A stretch of DNA of 64,000 nt from Marsupella aquatica. Lineage: Eukaryota > Marchantiophyta. The stretch lies in NCBI GenBank assembly GCA_973895155.1, contig OZ316897.1, forward strand, positions 4,154,001 to 4,218,000. The letters are read 5' to 3'. Both the position numbers and the translations under genes were made by a program. Shown piece after piece: positions 45,770 to 57,245 of this stretch. How positions within the stretch are numbered: position 1 is the first letter of the stretch; each line of letters starts with the position of its first letter. Under the pieces are notes generated by a model, which was given only the letters and a program-made list of their open reading frames with translations, did not search any database and had not been told where the DNA came from.

Positions 45770-47598
45770 CCACCGGAGTACCACCGAACCAGTCCCAAGT
45801 CCGTCCAGTAATCAACACGGAGTGTTCTTCGGGTTCCGAGCGAGCTAGTCCGCAACTCGAATGGCGGCCTCGTAAGCGGCCAAGGACTACGACGGCCCCC
45901 AAATCAACATGGACCGACGCCGCGCCTGCACCTGCCCCGGCAAACCCCCCGACCAACCAGACCCGACGGCCCCCGGATAACCCGAAGTCCAACTTATTAC
46001 AGGTAATCCGCGTCCCCGAGGTAGTCTGGATCGCGATCAAGAAACTCGAACATGCGGTCTATCTCAAGGAGCATCAGTTGGAGCGGTTCGCCCACTTGCT
46101 ATGGAGGCCATGCACTGCCGGGCCGAAGGAGATTTGTGAGTTCATCTCCAATTTTGACACTGATGCATCGACCACCAAGGTTTTGGGGCAGGCCTTATCA
46201 CTCACGGAGCATCGGTTAACGCAAATTTTCTGCCTACCAACCGGGCCGGTGCCGGTGGAAATCCGAATTCGGGATAAGGAGTATACGCCGCGGCACTTCA
46301 AACCCGAGGGTAAGACGGACAACGGATACAAGCAGGGGGCGTGCACCAACTTAACCTGTATGGAGCGGCTTAACTTCATACAGACTACCCTACACATGAT
46401 TGAGCCACGATCCAAGATTTCCCTCTGCACGATCGTGCAGGTGGAACAGTACAAACGACGAAACTGGGCCCAATTCTTCTATCGAAGATTCTCGGGGGAG
46501 CTGAAGCGGGCTCAGGGTGGTATGGCTATTGGAGGGAAGACTTACGTGGGAAGTCATATTGTCATTATCCTCGCCTGGTACAAGGCACGGCGGGAGGCCA
46601 GAGGAAAGAATATGGCCACCTCAGCCCCGGGTAATGTCACCCCCGCCCCAGAGGAGGCAACCCCGACTACGCGGACTACCGTCCCTCGGGCAAACCCCAA
46701 GCCGGAAGCCCCGAGTAATACCCCGCAACCGCCCCCTGTGGAAATTCCACCGCCTCCTTCCGTTGAGCCTTCGCTACCTGCAGTACAACCACCCCCAATC
46801 CCTCCACCACCTGAAGAAACCTTCCCCTCCCCAACGCTGACTACGGAGGAGCTCATTGCCCCTGCCGAGGAACCACCGGTACCCGAGAGGATGGAGGACT
46901 ACCAAGTAGCCCCGGGGACCATGGCCTACGACCTGGTCCAGAAGTTTAGCCAGACTATGTCTAGGGAGCTGGCGACATACATCGGACAACAAGTCTCGGC
47001 ATACTTTCAGCCAGCCTTCTTCATGTTAGAGCACCAACCACGGATCGTCAGCCGCTTGGAAGAAGAACTCATGGCGAAGGGGAATGAGATCGGGCGTCTC
47101 CAGATGCTGGTAGAGCACCTCGAGGAGGCAACGACCCGCCGCGAGGATTTAGTCCGCACTGTCGAATAGAGGGACGGACTAACCCAGGAGTTAAGCGGAG
47201 CGCAGGCTGAACTCAAGAAGCTGGACGACACCGTGCTTCAATTATGCTCAGAATCTTCGGCTTGGGTTACCAGCCTGACCGACCTCAACAAACAATTCCT
47301 GCAGGCAGCACAGCAGGTGGCTGGTCTCTCCGCCGAACGAGATAAATTGCTAGCGCAGGACCAGGTCCATTGCGACGCCATCGACTAGCTCAACTTGGAG
47401 GTGGCGCGGCTCCAGACTGAAGCCGATGAAGCTGCAAACGAGGCGGAGGAAGCAGTACGGGACAACAAGGCTTTGCAGGACCGCGTCACCCTGCTCGTCC
47501 TCCAGCGGGGAAAACCTGGGCCCACCTCTGATCAAGGCGGCTCGAGGTCTCGCCCCGACAAGGGGACCAGCCCTGGTCCAACCATTGCACACACGTAA
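45742..47598 (+). pseudogene. Element B protein: NLS, plant-transposon-like core, Pro-rich linker, coiled coil; two in-frame TAG
   Basis: One frame of 619 codons interrupted only by TAG 47167 (Glu-stop-Arg) and TAG 47386 (Asp-stop-Leu), both one step from CAG. The order matches element A: basic patch RPRKRPR; globular core about 46000-46610 (EFISNFDTDASTTKVLGQALSLTEHRLTQIFCLPTGP); Pro-rich linker about 46620-46880; coiled coil from about 47020 to 47500. The core aligns with A over its length; for instance NFIQTTLHMIEPRSKI lines up with DFLRVTMHCNLPRAEI. Resemblance to the putative plant transposon protein family is by eye. No enzymatic domain was recognised. Function unknown. Confidence 0.6.
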
Positions 47599-48542
47599 GG
47601 GGTGGTTAGCGAAGGGTAGAAGCAGGCGCCGCGCGAGGCGGTTAAGTCAGCGGCATCTTTTGGTTAGGCGTAACGACAAAATGACTGTCATTAGGCGCCG
47701 ATTAGCGGCAGTAGGAAGAATTAGGGCCGGTCAGTTAGGCTCAGCCAACGTAGGATGGAGTCCATCAACGGACTAGAGTTTGTCAGTAGGCTTGGCCGCT
47801 GCCATTCCGGTTGGCACACTCGTAGTCGACGGTCAACCGGTCAGTGCAGCGCGACCAGTAGTCAGCAGATAGTTAGTCAGTAGGTAGTACCCCGGAAGGT
47901 AGTATCCTCCGGTTCTCTTCCGCTATGGGTATTTAGGCTTCCCCTTCCGCGATGGGAGGGGGGAGAAGGCTTAGTTATCTCAGCAGAAGACAGGCGAGGC
48001 ACGGGGAGTCCCGGCCTGAGTAGGGTCAGAGCGCACCAAGGAGTGAGAGCCAGAGTCGAGCTTGCTGGGCAAGTGCAAGGCAGGGCCTCGTAGAGACTGG
48101 GCATCGACTGCCGTTGGGCCTGCTGACCCCCTTGGAAGTCGAGTCAACCATGTAAACTGATGCTTCGCTGAGTAAATGTAGTCTTTTCCCCCTAATGTTT
48201 CTGAGAGTAACTGGTGTTGTGTGTATGCTTTGTCTGGGCAAAGGCGCCATTTTAAGGGACGTACCGGGTGCGGACTAATGGTAGGGATTGCCACTCATTG
48301 CATGTCACAAGGTCCTGTCACGTCGATGGCTTGAAAAGCCCCAAGTCGGGAGTTAGTCCGCGTCACTAACTGAGGGAATATTCCAGCGGTGGAAAATAAA
48401 TATACCTATGTCAAGTACGAATTATGCGAGTGTTATACCAGTAAGTATATCGGCTTAGCCCGACTTAGGGCTATTGAAGGTCACTACACACCTCCTTGCC
48501 CGAACCCTCACCCCTACTGGTGGTCGAGGTTGCACCACGACA

Positions 48543-48569
48543 CTAACCTGGATTTAAGGCCCAGGTTAG
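48543..48569. other. 3' hairpin of element B
   Basis: ctaacctgg (48543-48551) and ccaggttag (48561-48569) are perfect inverted copies with a 9-nt loop. Weaker pairing (gttgcacc with ggtgcgacaac) extends outward. Confidence 0.7.
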
Positions 48570-49027
48570 GGGTGCGACAACTTGTGGTCCAATCTACTGC
48601 AAAAGTTGCTTGACTTAAATTTTAGATGATATTGAAATTCATGAGTAAAATTTGTTATTTAGCTAGCTTCACAATAGGTGAAGTGTAATTATGGAGATTA
48701 CTTGCACGACAGATAGTTTAATTACTATTTGAATTTTTTTAGGACTTATGTTTATTATTTGTCCAAATTTATGGACATGTGTATTATATATTGACAACAT
48801 TTGTGACCCCTAAAATCTCACCAATCATGGAGTCTTTACATATGACAAGAAATTTTGTAATTTTTCATCCTAATTGCAATGACAAAGGCAAATGCAATCT
48901 TTTTGATGAAATATGTGTTGAGCTTGGCAACAAAGTAAGGTGTTTGTCTCACAATTGAGACTATTATTGATGATGTGGTTACCAACTGTCAAGAAATGCT
49001 AGTATCCAAACCTTGTATTTAATGGGA

Positions 49028-49282
49028 TAGCATGTTTTTGAAAAACACTTTCCTTTGAAAAATATTTTCCTTTGAAATATATGGTCAAGAGGTGTGATTT
49101 ATCATGAATTTTTTAACGTATTGAAAATAAATCTTACAAAATTGGTATTTGATCTAGGGGGAATGAGATGTATTAGACTATTGTGTCATAATTTGTTTTG
49201 ATTTGTTTTAGATGTAGCCAAATTTTATAGTATTTTTTTTTGCAAACCAAATTTAATAGGGTGATACACAATAGTGCAAACT
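49028..49282. repeat. Direct repeat of about 255 bp, copy 1
   Basis: tagcatgtttttgaaaaacactttcc on through gggtgatacacaatagtgcaaactt (abridged) is closely repeated at 51634-51891. Copy 1 ends exactly where an LTR-like sequence begins. Confidence 0.85.
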
Positions 49283-49415
49283 TGTTAGAATATACCTATT
49301 ACATCACCGGGGTTACTTCCCTAACCCCAGTTAGGAACCGATGTAACCCTCTCTTTACGACACATATATAAAACCACCCGAGGGAGAAGGGGTGACAATT
49401 GGAGCTTTATACTCA
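49283..49415 (+). mobile_element. Short LTR-like sequence (copia type)
   Basis: Begins TGTTAGAATATA and ends TACTCA, has a TATA box (catatataaaacc, about 49366-49378), and is followed directly by aacacgttatcagcacgag, a sequence I associate with the leader just inside plant copia LTRs. About 133 bp. No second LTR or copia protein follows, so it is a remnant or a very short non-autonomous element. Confidence 0.45.
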
Positions 49416-49949
49416 AACACGTTATCAGCACGAGACTCTCCGAGACTGAGCAAGGAGGATATGGAAGATTAAACCTGCAGGGCTATGGTGAATTAAAATT
49501 AAAAAAGGAGTCATATCCCCTGGGCCCTCACTCTTTGTATATTATACAATCATACTTGTGAGCCTCCCCTACACAGGTACCCCTTCTTATTAATTTTTCT
49601 CCTATAGAGTTTATCCTTGTTTTTTTATAAAAACCAAAATTTTCCTCTTATTAAAGTATCTTCAATGTATTACAAAAGGGAGTTTTGGGCAATAATAATT
49701 ATCCTTCATATATTACAATTTCACTCCACACACCCGGTCCATCCCCCATCGCCCCCGGGATCGCCCCCAATCCTCCCTTCAAAACTTTTATGGCTTAGCA
49801 TAGCTGCCAGTATTAACATTTTAATCTATGAAGGAGATATGGATACTGTAAGGATAATACACATGTACCAATTATAATTTGACACGTGTACCAATAATAT
49901 GATGTCGCGTGTTGCTACCTATTGATTTACCCTTACGCAAAAGTAAAAA

Positions 49950-51360
49950 GGATGTCATTTCAAGGGATCTTGCAAAATTACAAAGTGGTTTCGGTATATA
50001 TGCGGAGGTTGCGGAATTGTAAGCAAAATATAAAAGTTATCGCCGAAGGGATAAAATTGACCCTTGAACGATTCTCACGTCCTCCCCGTATTAGAAAGGA
50101 GTGGGGGCCTAAGGGTCGTATCAAAAGAATTGAACATAGTTGTATCGAAGGGAACAAGAAATGATTAAGAAATTGAGAAGCAAATTGATAAGGACACAAT
50201 CGGGAATAGTGCCCATAACCTCATACCCCATCGCAGTGGACCTGTAAGGAGTGCACAACGATAAGAAGGAGAGAGAGAAATAGAAAAGGAAATTCGAAGA
50301 GAAGGAATCAGAATGAGAAATAGCCAGTGACCGAGGCGAAAAAGAATTGACAAGGAGAACGGAAAAACAAATGTAGGCAGAATAATTGAGAAAGAACCAT
50401 GAGTTGATGCAAAACGGTTGAAAACAGATAAGTAGCAGATTGAAAGTTGATAAGAAAGAAATCAGAAGAGAGATCATTTCATAAGGATTTGAAAAAAACC
50501 TTAGAAATGATCAATCAAAGGAGCAAGGATAGAGAATAGAATTGATAAGAAGATCGCAGCCAAACAAAGCAACAAAATTGAAGGAGCAAACGCCGTAAGG
50601 AGCAAAAGAAGGAGAGAGGCACACCCATTCGAAGTTCAAGGCGTGAAGCAAGAAGCAAACAAAAAGCTTTGCTCCTGAACTTTGATATGGATAAGGAGGA
50701 GAAAGAAGGAATTCAAAGATTTTCAAGACGCCCAAGGAAGGACGGATCGATGGACCCTAGACCGATAATTGTGCATAATGGAAACAGGAAATAAGAGATC
50801 CGAATCGGTACAAAATCAGAATAGCAGCGATTCAAAAGAGGGCGCAGCAAAAATGAAATCAAAATCAATAAGGACACTCAAGAGTCCTGAAACAAAGAAG
50901 TGGGCAAAGAAGGAGAGAAAATTGAGGAGAGAAGATTAGAGGAGCCTGGAGGCGACAAACATAAAGCAGCAAAAGAGCAAAGCAGGAAAAGCAGGAACCC
51001 CGATCCAAGGTCAAGTCGCAAGCTGTCACCCTATAGGTCTCAACAAGAAATGATAGGGACAAACAATAAAATCGAATGCAGAACGTAATTAGAAGGGCCG
51101 GGCACAGACAGAGATAACACAACGCAAGTAGAGAAACAAGGAAAATTTGTCACTCTTTCGGTCGAAGGTGGAGTGGTGATTTTTGAAGTGCAGCGGAGTG
51201 CAAGATCCAAGGCTCGCGAAGCGAAGAGCAAGCATTGAGTCAAAAACATGAAACGAAAAGGAGGAACGCAAGGCAAAAAAGGTGCGAAAGATGAGAGGTG
51301 GACAAGGAGGAAAAAATGACAACAACAGGAACAAAACATCGAAGAAAACAAGACCCCACC
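49950..51360 (+). other. Purine-rich, non-coding tract
   Basis: For about 1.4 kb the + strand is strongly enriched in A and G with few pyrimidines. No frame has a family motif. Short minus-strand frames here (Phe/Ser/Leu-rich) are products of the skew. Confidence 0.6.
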
Positions 51361-51633
51361 CGCTAAGTGCAACCCTCGTTAATCACAAAATTTGACAAAG
51401 CAAATTTCTTATACACAAGGAACTGTGCACTAAACCAGGGAAGCGCACAAAACCGTCAACCACTCATATATGCAAACCTAAAACAAAGAAAACCACAATT
51501 ACAAGAGGACCTAGTGCACTTAACCACATACATAAGGAAAACTAAACCTAAGTGCAAACCCTAAAACGCAACCAATCCTTTACGCTTAAGTTGCATGCGG
51601 AACCCAACCTATAACGCATTTAGGATATACATT

Positions 51634-51891
51634 TAGCATGTTTTTGAGAAACACTTTCCTTTGAAATATATTTTCCTTTGAAATATATGGTCAAAAGGTG
51701 TGATTTATCATGAATTTTTTAAGGTATTGAAAATAAATCTTACAAAATTGGTATTTGATCTAGGGGGGATGAAATGTTATTAGACTGTTGTGTCATAATT
51801 TGTTTTGATTTGTTTTAGATGTAGCAAAATTTTGTAGTTATCTTTTTTACAAACCAAAATTTAATAGGGTGATACACAATAGTGCAGACTT
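51634..51891. repeat. Direct repeat of about 255 bp, copy 2
   Basis: Same orientation as 49028-49282, with scattered substitutions and short indels. It continues past the point where copy 1 is cut by the LTR-like sequence. Confidence 0.85.
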
Positions 51892-52689
51892 ATATTTTTG
51901 CACAAATTGTACTAGATTTGGTGTAGGCAAAGACCAGTTGAAGGGTTTTCAAAAAAAGAATAGAAACTAATAGAAACAATATAGTAAACTACTTTGAAAG
52001 ATTCTTGGATGTGGCCTTGCAAAGCTAGTGAGTTGGTGCAATATAATGATACTATGTCAAATTAATTTGGACTAGAGAATAAAAAACTCAAAGCCCTGAT
52101 CGTGTAAAACATTGTGTTCAATCATCCACATTGACTAATACACGTAAACTGATGATTTTACACCCAATTATGACAAAATCTAGATAAGAAATATTCTCAT
52201 TGACTGTGTACATACATATCATGTATTTTACATTAAAGAGATTGTGTACACCTAAAAGTGAATTAAACATGGAATCGACCCAAATTTTACATTTAATATT
52301 GTATTTGAATTTTTGGTATCTCCGTAATAACAAAGTCATCAAAGCTCAAATTTGAGGAATAAAACACCTTAAAATTTTAAGTAAATAAATTTTATAAATG
52401 TATTTTTTACCCCTAGTAAGTTTTTGGAATATTTATAAAATGTTTTCATATTTGGTTAAAAAACCCCTATGATTATAATTATAATTATAATTCTCAAAAC
52501 TTGATTAAAACACCCATTATATTATTCCACATAAGTTTAAAAGTCTTGTGCTAAACTCAATGAAAATACCTAACCTTATTTGCACGTGATGGATCGGATG
52601 GGTCGAAAGAAAATAAGTGAGGACCCTAGGTTAGTTTCTACCTAAAGAAAATTATGTTTTGAACCCTCGTTTGAACCGCTGTCGGAGTT

Positions 52690-52810
52690 ACAAAAGCTTG
52701 TATGATCCCCACTTTTGGATGGATATTGTTGTAAAAAGCTCTCGCCCATGGTGGGGTTTGAACCCACCAATTTTGCTTTCCCACTTAGTTCGGCTACAGC
52801 TACGCCCTAG
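52690..52810 (-). mobile_element. tRNA-derived SINE-like remnant
   Basis: On the minus strand, gtagccgaactaagtggg resembles a pol III A box region. About 20 bases on, ggtgggttcaaaccccacc (52768-52750) forms a perfect T-arm-like stem with a B-box core GGTTCAAACCC. There is no acceptor stem or anticodon arm that would make a functional tRNA. Confidence 0.4.
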
Positions 52811-52919
52811 CCTCAACCTGTTGTTGGAAAACAATGATCCATTTTTGATATTTATTTTAATAATAAACATCCAATTCTTACAGCATCTGACGGGCAGCAA
52901 GTACGGAGAGTCATAATGA

Positions 52920-53380
52920 CTTTTGAGGGGCCCGTAGCCCTGAATTAATCAATTTTGTAGAGGTCCTACTTTTAGGTGCAAATGGAATTATCTATCTTTG
53001 AAGACAAGGACTTGTGGGAAGACTGCCATCACTGCCACAAACATCACAAGGACTTTGGGGCCTCATTCCCAGGGAGTTCATGTATCATGCATGAAGTTTT
53101 CAAGTAATTAACACCCTAAATCTTAAGAAAATAAAGTAGATTTTTACTATTTTTCTTTAACTTTAGTAAATATTCTAGGAATATTCTCACATTTGGTATT
53201 AAAAAGCCATATCTACATCTATAATATTGAATCCCGCTCATTTTTGTCCTTTGTCCTATTACAAAATATACTTTTGGGCAGGAATGAATGACAGCCGTTA
53301 GATCATTTGGGTGAATGTTTTGTAACCGGTTGATTATTAATTAATAATAGGAAAGACATATGAAATAGTTTCACTATGGT
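52920..53380. other. Non-coding interval
   Basis: AT-rich with no supported gene. Confidence 0.45.
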
Positions 53381-53389
53381 TCCGTGGCC

Positions 53390-53700
53390 AAGTTTAGTGA
53401 GAAAAAAAAGTTGAGGAGAAGAGAAATTGTCAAGGAGGAAATATATGTTGAGGTGAGAATGGATGTCAAGGTGAAAAAAAACATCAAAGTGAGAAAATAT
53501 GGTGATGTGAGAAAACAATGTTGAGGTCTGGATTGAGGTGAGAAAATAATGTCAAGGAGAGAAAATATATCAATGTGAGAAGGAGAGAAATATTGAGGTC
53601 AACAGTTGTCAAGGAAAGAAAAATATGTCAAGGAAAAAGATGTCGAGGAGGAAAAAAACGTTTCAAGGCGAGACAAGGCAAAGCATGTCCCAAGGAGTTG
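53390..53700. repeat. Minisatellite of about 19-20 bp, piece 1
   Basis: Repeated, diverged units like gatgtcaaggtgagaaaa and atgttgaggtgagaaaa. The same unit recurs at 56350-56520, 56683-56761 and 57116-57245. Confidence 0.8.
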
Positions 53701-53814
53701 TTGGGAGGGCGAGGGTGGGGTTAGCGCAAGACAGCCAAGGGGAGTGGTTTAGGGTTTGGAGTACCCTAAACCCATTGTGATATGGACAAAGGTAATATTA
53801 TTTCTCATATAATA

Positions 53815-54560
53815 TGTCGTTTATAAAACAACTCAATGTGCAAAAGAAATCATTGAGGAAAAGAAATCTTGTGGAGGCAAAGTTGACTTTTGAGCCCTAT
53901 TATCAGTATGATTGTGTTTGTCATTGGGTTGTAATTGTAATGTCTTATGTTGTGGTTCTGAAAGTCAACTTTTGTTTCAACTGGATTGGCATTACAGTGG
54001 CGTCATTGTTGCAAAAGTGTTCATTTAAAGTGAGGTATTATTGCAAAAATGTTCATTAAAGTGAGGTATTCTTGCAAAAGTGTTGTAGTTCCAACCATGT
54101 CATGCATGTAATCATGTTATGGTGACAACATGTTGTTTAGGTGCATAGTTGTGGTGCAACAATGTTCTCATTTTAGTCAATGTTGTTGTTATGAAAGTGA
54201 TGTCATTGGGGAAGGCGAGGGCCCGGGGAAGCAAGACTAGTAAGAACATCCAAGGCATTGTGAGATCCAAGTTGGGTTGCTTCATGCTAAATAAAGGGAG
54301 AACATAGTTATATCTTACCTTTTTTGTCTCTGTGTTCTCCCCATGGGCTCCCTTTTTTTCCTCTTGCTCTCTATTCCTCCATCTCTCCCCGTTTTCCTTT
54401 CCTTCAAGACCTTTAAAAAAGGGAAATTTTTGGGAAGAAAATATAACTATCCATCCCTTCTCAAGAACAAAGAGCAAAAAAACTTTCTATGCTAGCATTT
54501 CCCCTTTTTTGGCTCCATGCCAAAAACCTCAAACTCTGGTCAATCTGTTGCTTTAACCTA
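53815..54560. other. Non-coding interval
   Basis: Short imperfect repeats (ttgcaaaagtgtt, about 54007-54085). No supported gene. Confidence 0.4.
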
Positions 54561-54599
54561 TTCTCCTTTCATGCTCCATACCAAAAAAAAATAGTTTGT

Positions 54600-54712
54600 G
54601 TATACTATCATGGAGTATACACATACTATAAAGTATACATCTAGTAGTTGTGTACTATAGGTGGCCTATATGTACTATAGCCTGTATGTACTATAATAGC
54701 AATCAAAGGTCC
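54600..54712. repeat. gtactata-type short repeat
   Basis: tgtactata and gtatactat/agtatac variants recur about every 20 bases, ending at the LINE insertion site. Confidence 0.6.
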
Positions 54713-54722
54713 CATTATGTAC

Positions 54723-55697
54723 TATGGACTTTGGATTTATATACCTCTGAAATCATGTACTTTTGTCTGTTAGAGTATATGCACAAGGACTTTTTATAGG
54801 AACCTGGGCCCTTAAAATTGGAAAGAGTAATGGTATGTGTCAGATTTGCTGTACGGAATTGAAATCTATTCCCCATCTCTTCTTCACGTGTCAATTTGCT
54901 CATAAATGTTGGAGCTTGGTGTTTCAATGTTCCCTAGTATTATCTTTTGGCCTCCAACAAAGATTATGCAGCTGCTCAGCACTTTCAAAGGCTCCAGTTA
55001 CACAACACTCAATATATTATGGTTTTCATAGTGTATTAAGTCTTGTGGGCTTTATGGACTACGAGGAATGAGCAACGTTTTAATCCCCTAGAGAAACAGT
55101 GCTCCTTCAATTTGAATCTGGTCCTTTATAAAATGGCAGACAACATTCATGGTTGTGTGCAACCTTTGGTTCTAGTCAAAGCACTTGTGGCTCCTCCTTG
55201 CTAAGTACGTTGTGGTCACCAAGCAAAGGAGATGGTTGGGATGGAAGGATCTACTTTTGTGACTTGGTGAAAATGTTGCAAATTTTGTAGGGGATTTTCT
55301 CCGGGGCAGTTGCTTGTCTAGGCATTAGGTGATGTGAAGGCTCTCTAGACCGTGGTACTTTAGACTGGTGCCTCAGACTGGTGCCTTTATATAGACTGAC
55401 TATCCTATTGACAATGGATTTTTGATTGAGTGTTTTATTGACAATTGTCTTGTAGAATGTAAATGTGCTTCTTGGTGTCATCATTGACTTGTGATTCAAT
55501 GACTTTGATGGTCCCTTAGACATTTCACCTTCACTGCTAGCATTCTTTCTTTTTTATGTTTTCTTGTCCCTTGTGTTGTTTCTCTCTTTGTGGGGGTTGT
55601 CTCTCTCCGGGCTTGGCCCCTGGTCTCCTAGCCATAGTTTTGGTTGCTTTGGCCCCTTTCCCAAGGGTTTTCATGGGTCTTACCAAAAAAAGGTTCT
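54723..55697 (+). mobile_element. 5'-truncated LINE (zf-RVT end and 3' UTR)
   Basis: Contains only the ORF2 C-terminus: GLFIGTWALKIGKSNGMCQICCTELKSIPHLFFTCQFAHKCW (split here as GLFIGTWALKIGK and CQICCTELKSIPHLFFTC) matches zf-RVT of both full LINEs. A frameshifted tail (TTRNEQRFNPL) follows, then a T/C-rich 3' UTR ending gggttttcatgggtcttaccaaaaaaagg. It is flanked by cattatgtac at 54713-54722 and 55698-55707, a 10-bp TSD. Truncation is typical of incomplete LINE reverse transcription. Its sequence is too different from the two large LINEs to be a recent copy of either. Confidence 0.75.
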
Positions 55698-55707
55698 CAT
55701 TATGTAC

Positions 55708-56340
55708 AAAGGTGAGCCAAGGTTGGGCCGGGTTAGAATATAATGCATGCAAGGTAGGGCATGACCCAGGCTAGGAAAGCCTGAGCGTCAGGGCATAGGG
55801 CAGGGGCATGCAAGCCCGGGGCCACGCGTCAAGGACATGATTCAGGGCTTCTCCTATGGTCGCTTTCATCACTTGCCTGAGGCCCTATGCAAGGCTTGTA
55901 AAAGCCTTGCTTGGGTGGGGGTTTTAGGCCCTATCCAACGGATCTAAAAAAATCCAAAAAATCTAATGGTCAAAGTTGGTTTCACTTTTCATAAACCTCG
56001 GGGGGTTCACTTCCACAAAAATGACACATCATGTGTGGGGAAGAATAGGGTCGTTTTATTGGTCCAAATGGAAGACTTTAGAATTTTCTCAAAAGAACAA
56101 TTATAAGGTCGTTTAAATCCAATTTTGAGACTTATAAGAACATTAGGGTCGTTCTAAACAATTTTTAGAATATTCTAACTTTGCAAGGGTTGAAATTTTT
56201 TCCTTACATTTTAGGGGATCCTAGGTCTAAAATTGTCGTAGGTGATGGGGATACATCCATATAGTGAGACCCTTGAGTCATAAATGAACAATGACCACGA
56301 AAAGTACAACATCATTATTATAGTGTTTGACTAGCCCAAT
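55708..56340. other. Non-coding interval
   Basis: A GC-rich patch with short gc-skewed repeats (ggcatgcaag, aaagcctgag/aaaagccttgc) to about 55930, then AT-rich. No supported gene. Confidence 0.45.
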
Positions 56341-56349
56341 GCCCATGTT

Positions 56350-56520
56350 GCACGAAAGATGTCAAGGCAAGGCAAAGATGTTGAGATGGGAAAAGATGAC
56401 AAGGTGAGAAAAAGATGTAAAGATAAGGAAAAGATGTTGGGGAGAGAAAAGAGTTCGAGGGTGAGGGAAATATTTTGTGGTGAGATAAAGATGTCAATGT
56501 GAGAAAAACATGCCGTTGGT
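56350..56520. repeat. Minisatellite of about 19-20 bp, piece 2
   Basis: Units such as aaagatgtcaaggcaaggc, aaagatgacaaggtgagaa and agatgtcaatgtgagaaaa. Same family as at 53390. Confidence 0.8.
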
Positions 56521-56682
56521 AAAGCAACTCTTGGAAGAATTTTCAATGTTTTGGGAGAACCTGTTGATAATTTGGGTCCTGTAGATGCTAGTACAACATT
56601 CTCAATTCATCGATCAGCACCTGCTTTTACTCAACTAGATATCAAATTATCCATTTTTGAAACGAGAATAAAGATAAGAAAA

Positions 56683-57245
56683 GATAAGATGTCAGGGTGA
56701 GGGAAAGATTTCAAGTTAGGAGAGAAAAGATCTCAAGGAGAAAAAGAGATGTTGAGGAGAGGGGTATTTACAACGACAGGAAATAGCAAACAGTAATAGA
56801 AAATAGAAACTGTTAACAGGAAAATGAGTGGTTTTTTGGATTTTTTTGGATTTTTTTTTTGGATTTTTTTTTTGGGAAAAAAATGTTTTTTTTCAAAATT
56901 TTAATTTTTTTGCTAGCGCCCGGCACTGGTAATGCTAGCACCCAAAGCTAGCCAACAAATGTTGTAACTTAGATTTTTTTGGAAAATGGAACTTTTTAGA
57001 AAATATTTTGACATGGTTATTTTTCCTGGTAATAGTAACTTTTTGCTAGTAACAGGAAAAATTTTCCTGGTACCAGTAAACCTGTTTCCTGTTTACTGTC
57101 ACGCGTGCCATACCCAGGAGAGAAAAGATGTCAAGAGAGAAAATTTGTTGTGGTGAGATAAAGATGTCATTTTGAGAAAAAATAATGAGGTGAGGAAAAA
57201 TATCAAGGCAAGATAAAGATGTTAAGGAGAGATAAATATATAAAG
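56683..57245. repeat. Minisatellite pieces 3 and 4, interrupted by a small TIR element
   Basis: Units occupy 56683-56761 and 57116-57245. Removing the inserted element (56762-57115) and one 7-bp TSD joins gatgttgaggagag directly to aaaagatgtcaag and restores the repeat register. Confidence 0.75.
56762..57115. mobile_element. Small TIR element (MITE), copy 1
   Basis: Starts GGGTAT and ends ATACCC, with further inverted similarity inward (acgacaggaaatag against acgcgtgacagtaaac). It is flanked by a perfect 7-bp TSD aggagag (56755-56761, 57116-57122). It contains T-rich runs and a ctagcgcc...gctagc core. 354 bp, no coding capacity. TSD length and termini suggest a hAT-like origin, not proven. 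Confidence 0.7.

Larger units (their letters stand above)
44749..48600 (+). mobile_element. Element B, unclassified repeat related to element A
   Basis: A region of markedly higher GC than its flanks, bounded on the left by a cluster of perfect small hairpins (44749-44820) and on the right by a 9-bp stem hairpin (48543-48569). It carries a gene related to that of element A and a 3' segment resembling that of A. No LTR pair or clear TIR was found, so the boundaries are provisional. Confidence 0.45.

Noticed and set aside
50121-51372. Phe/Ser/Leu-rich minus-strand frames
   Set aside because: Produced by purine skew of the opposite strand. No signal, motif or splice support.
52690-52810. Functional tRNA gene on the minus strand
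   Set aside because: Only the B-box/T-arm is convincing. There is no acceptor stem or anticodon arm at proper spacing.
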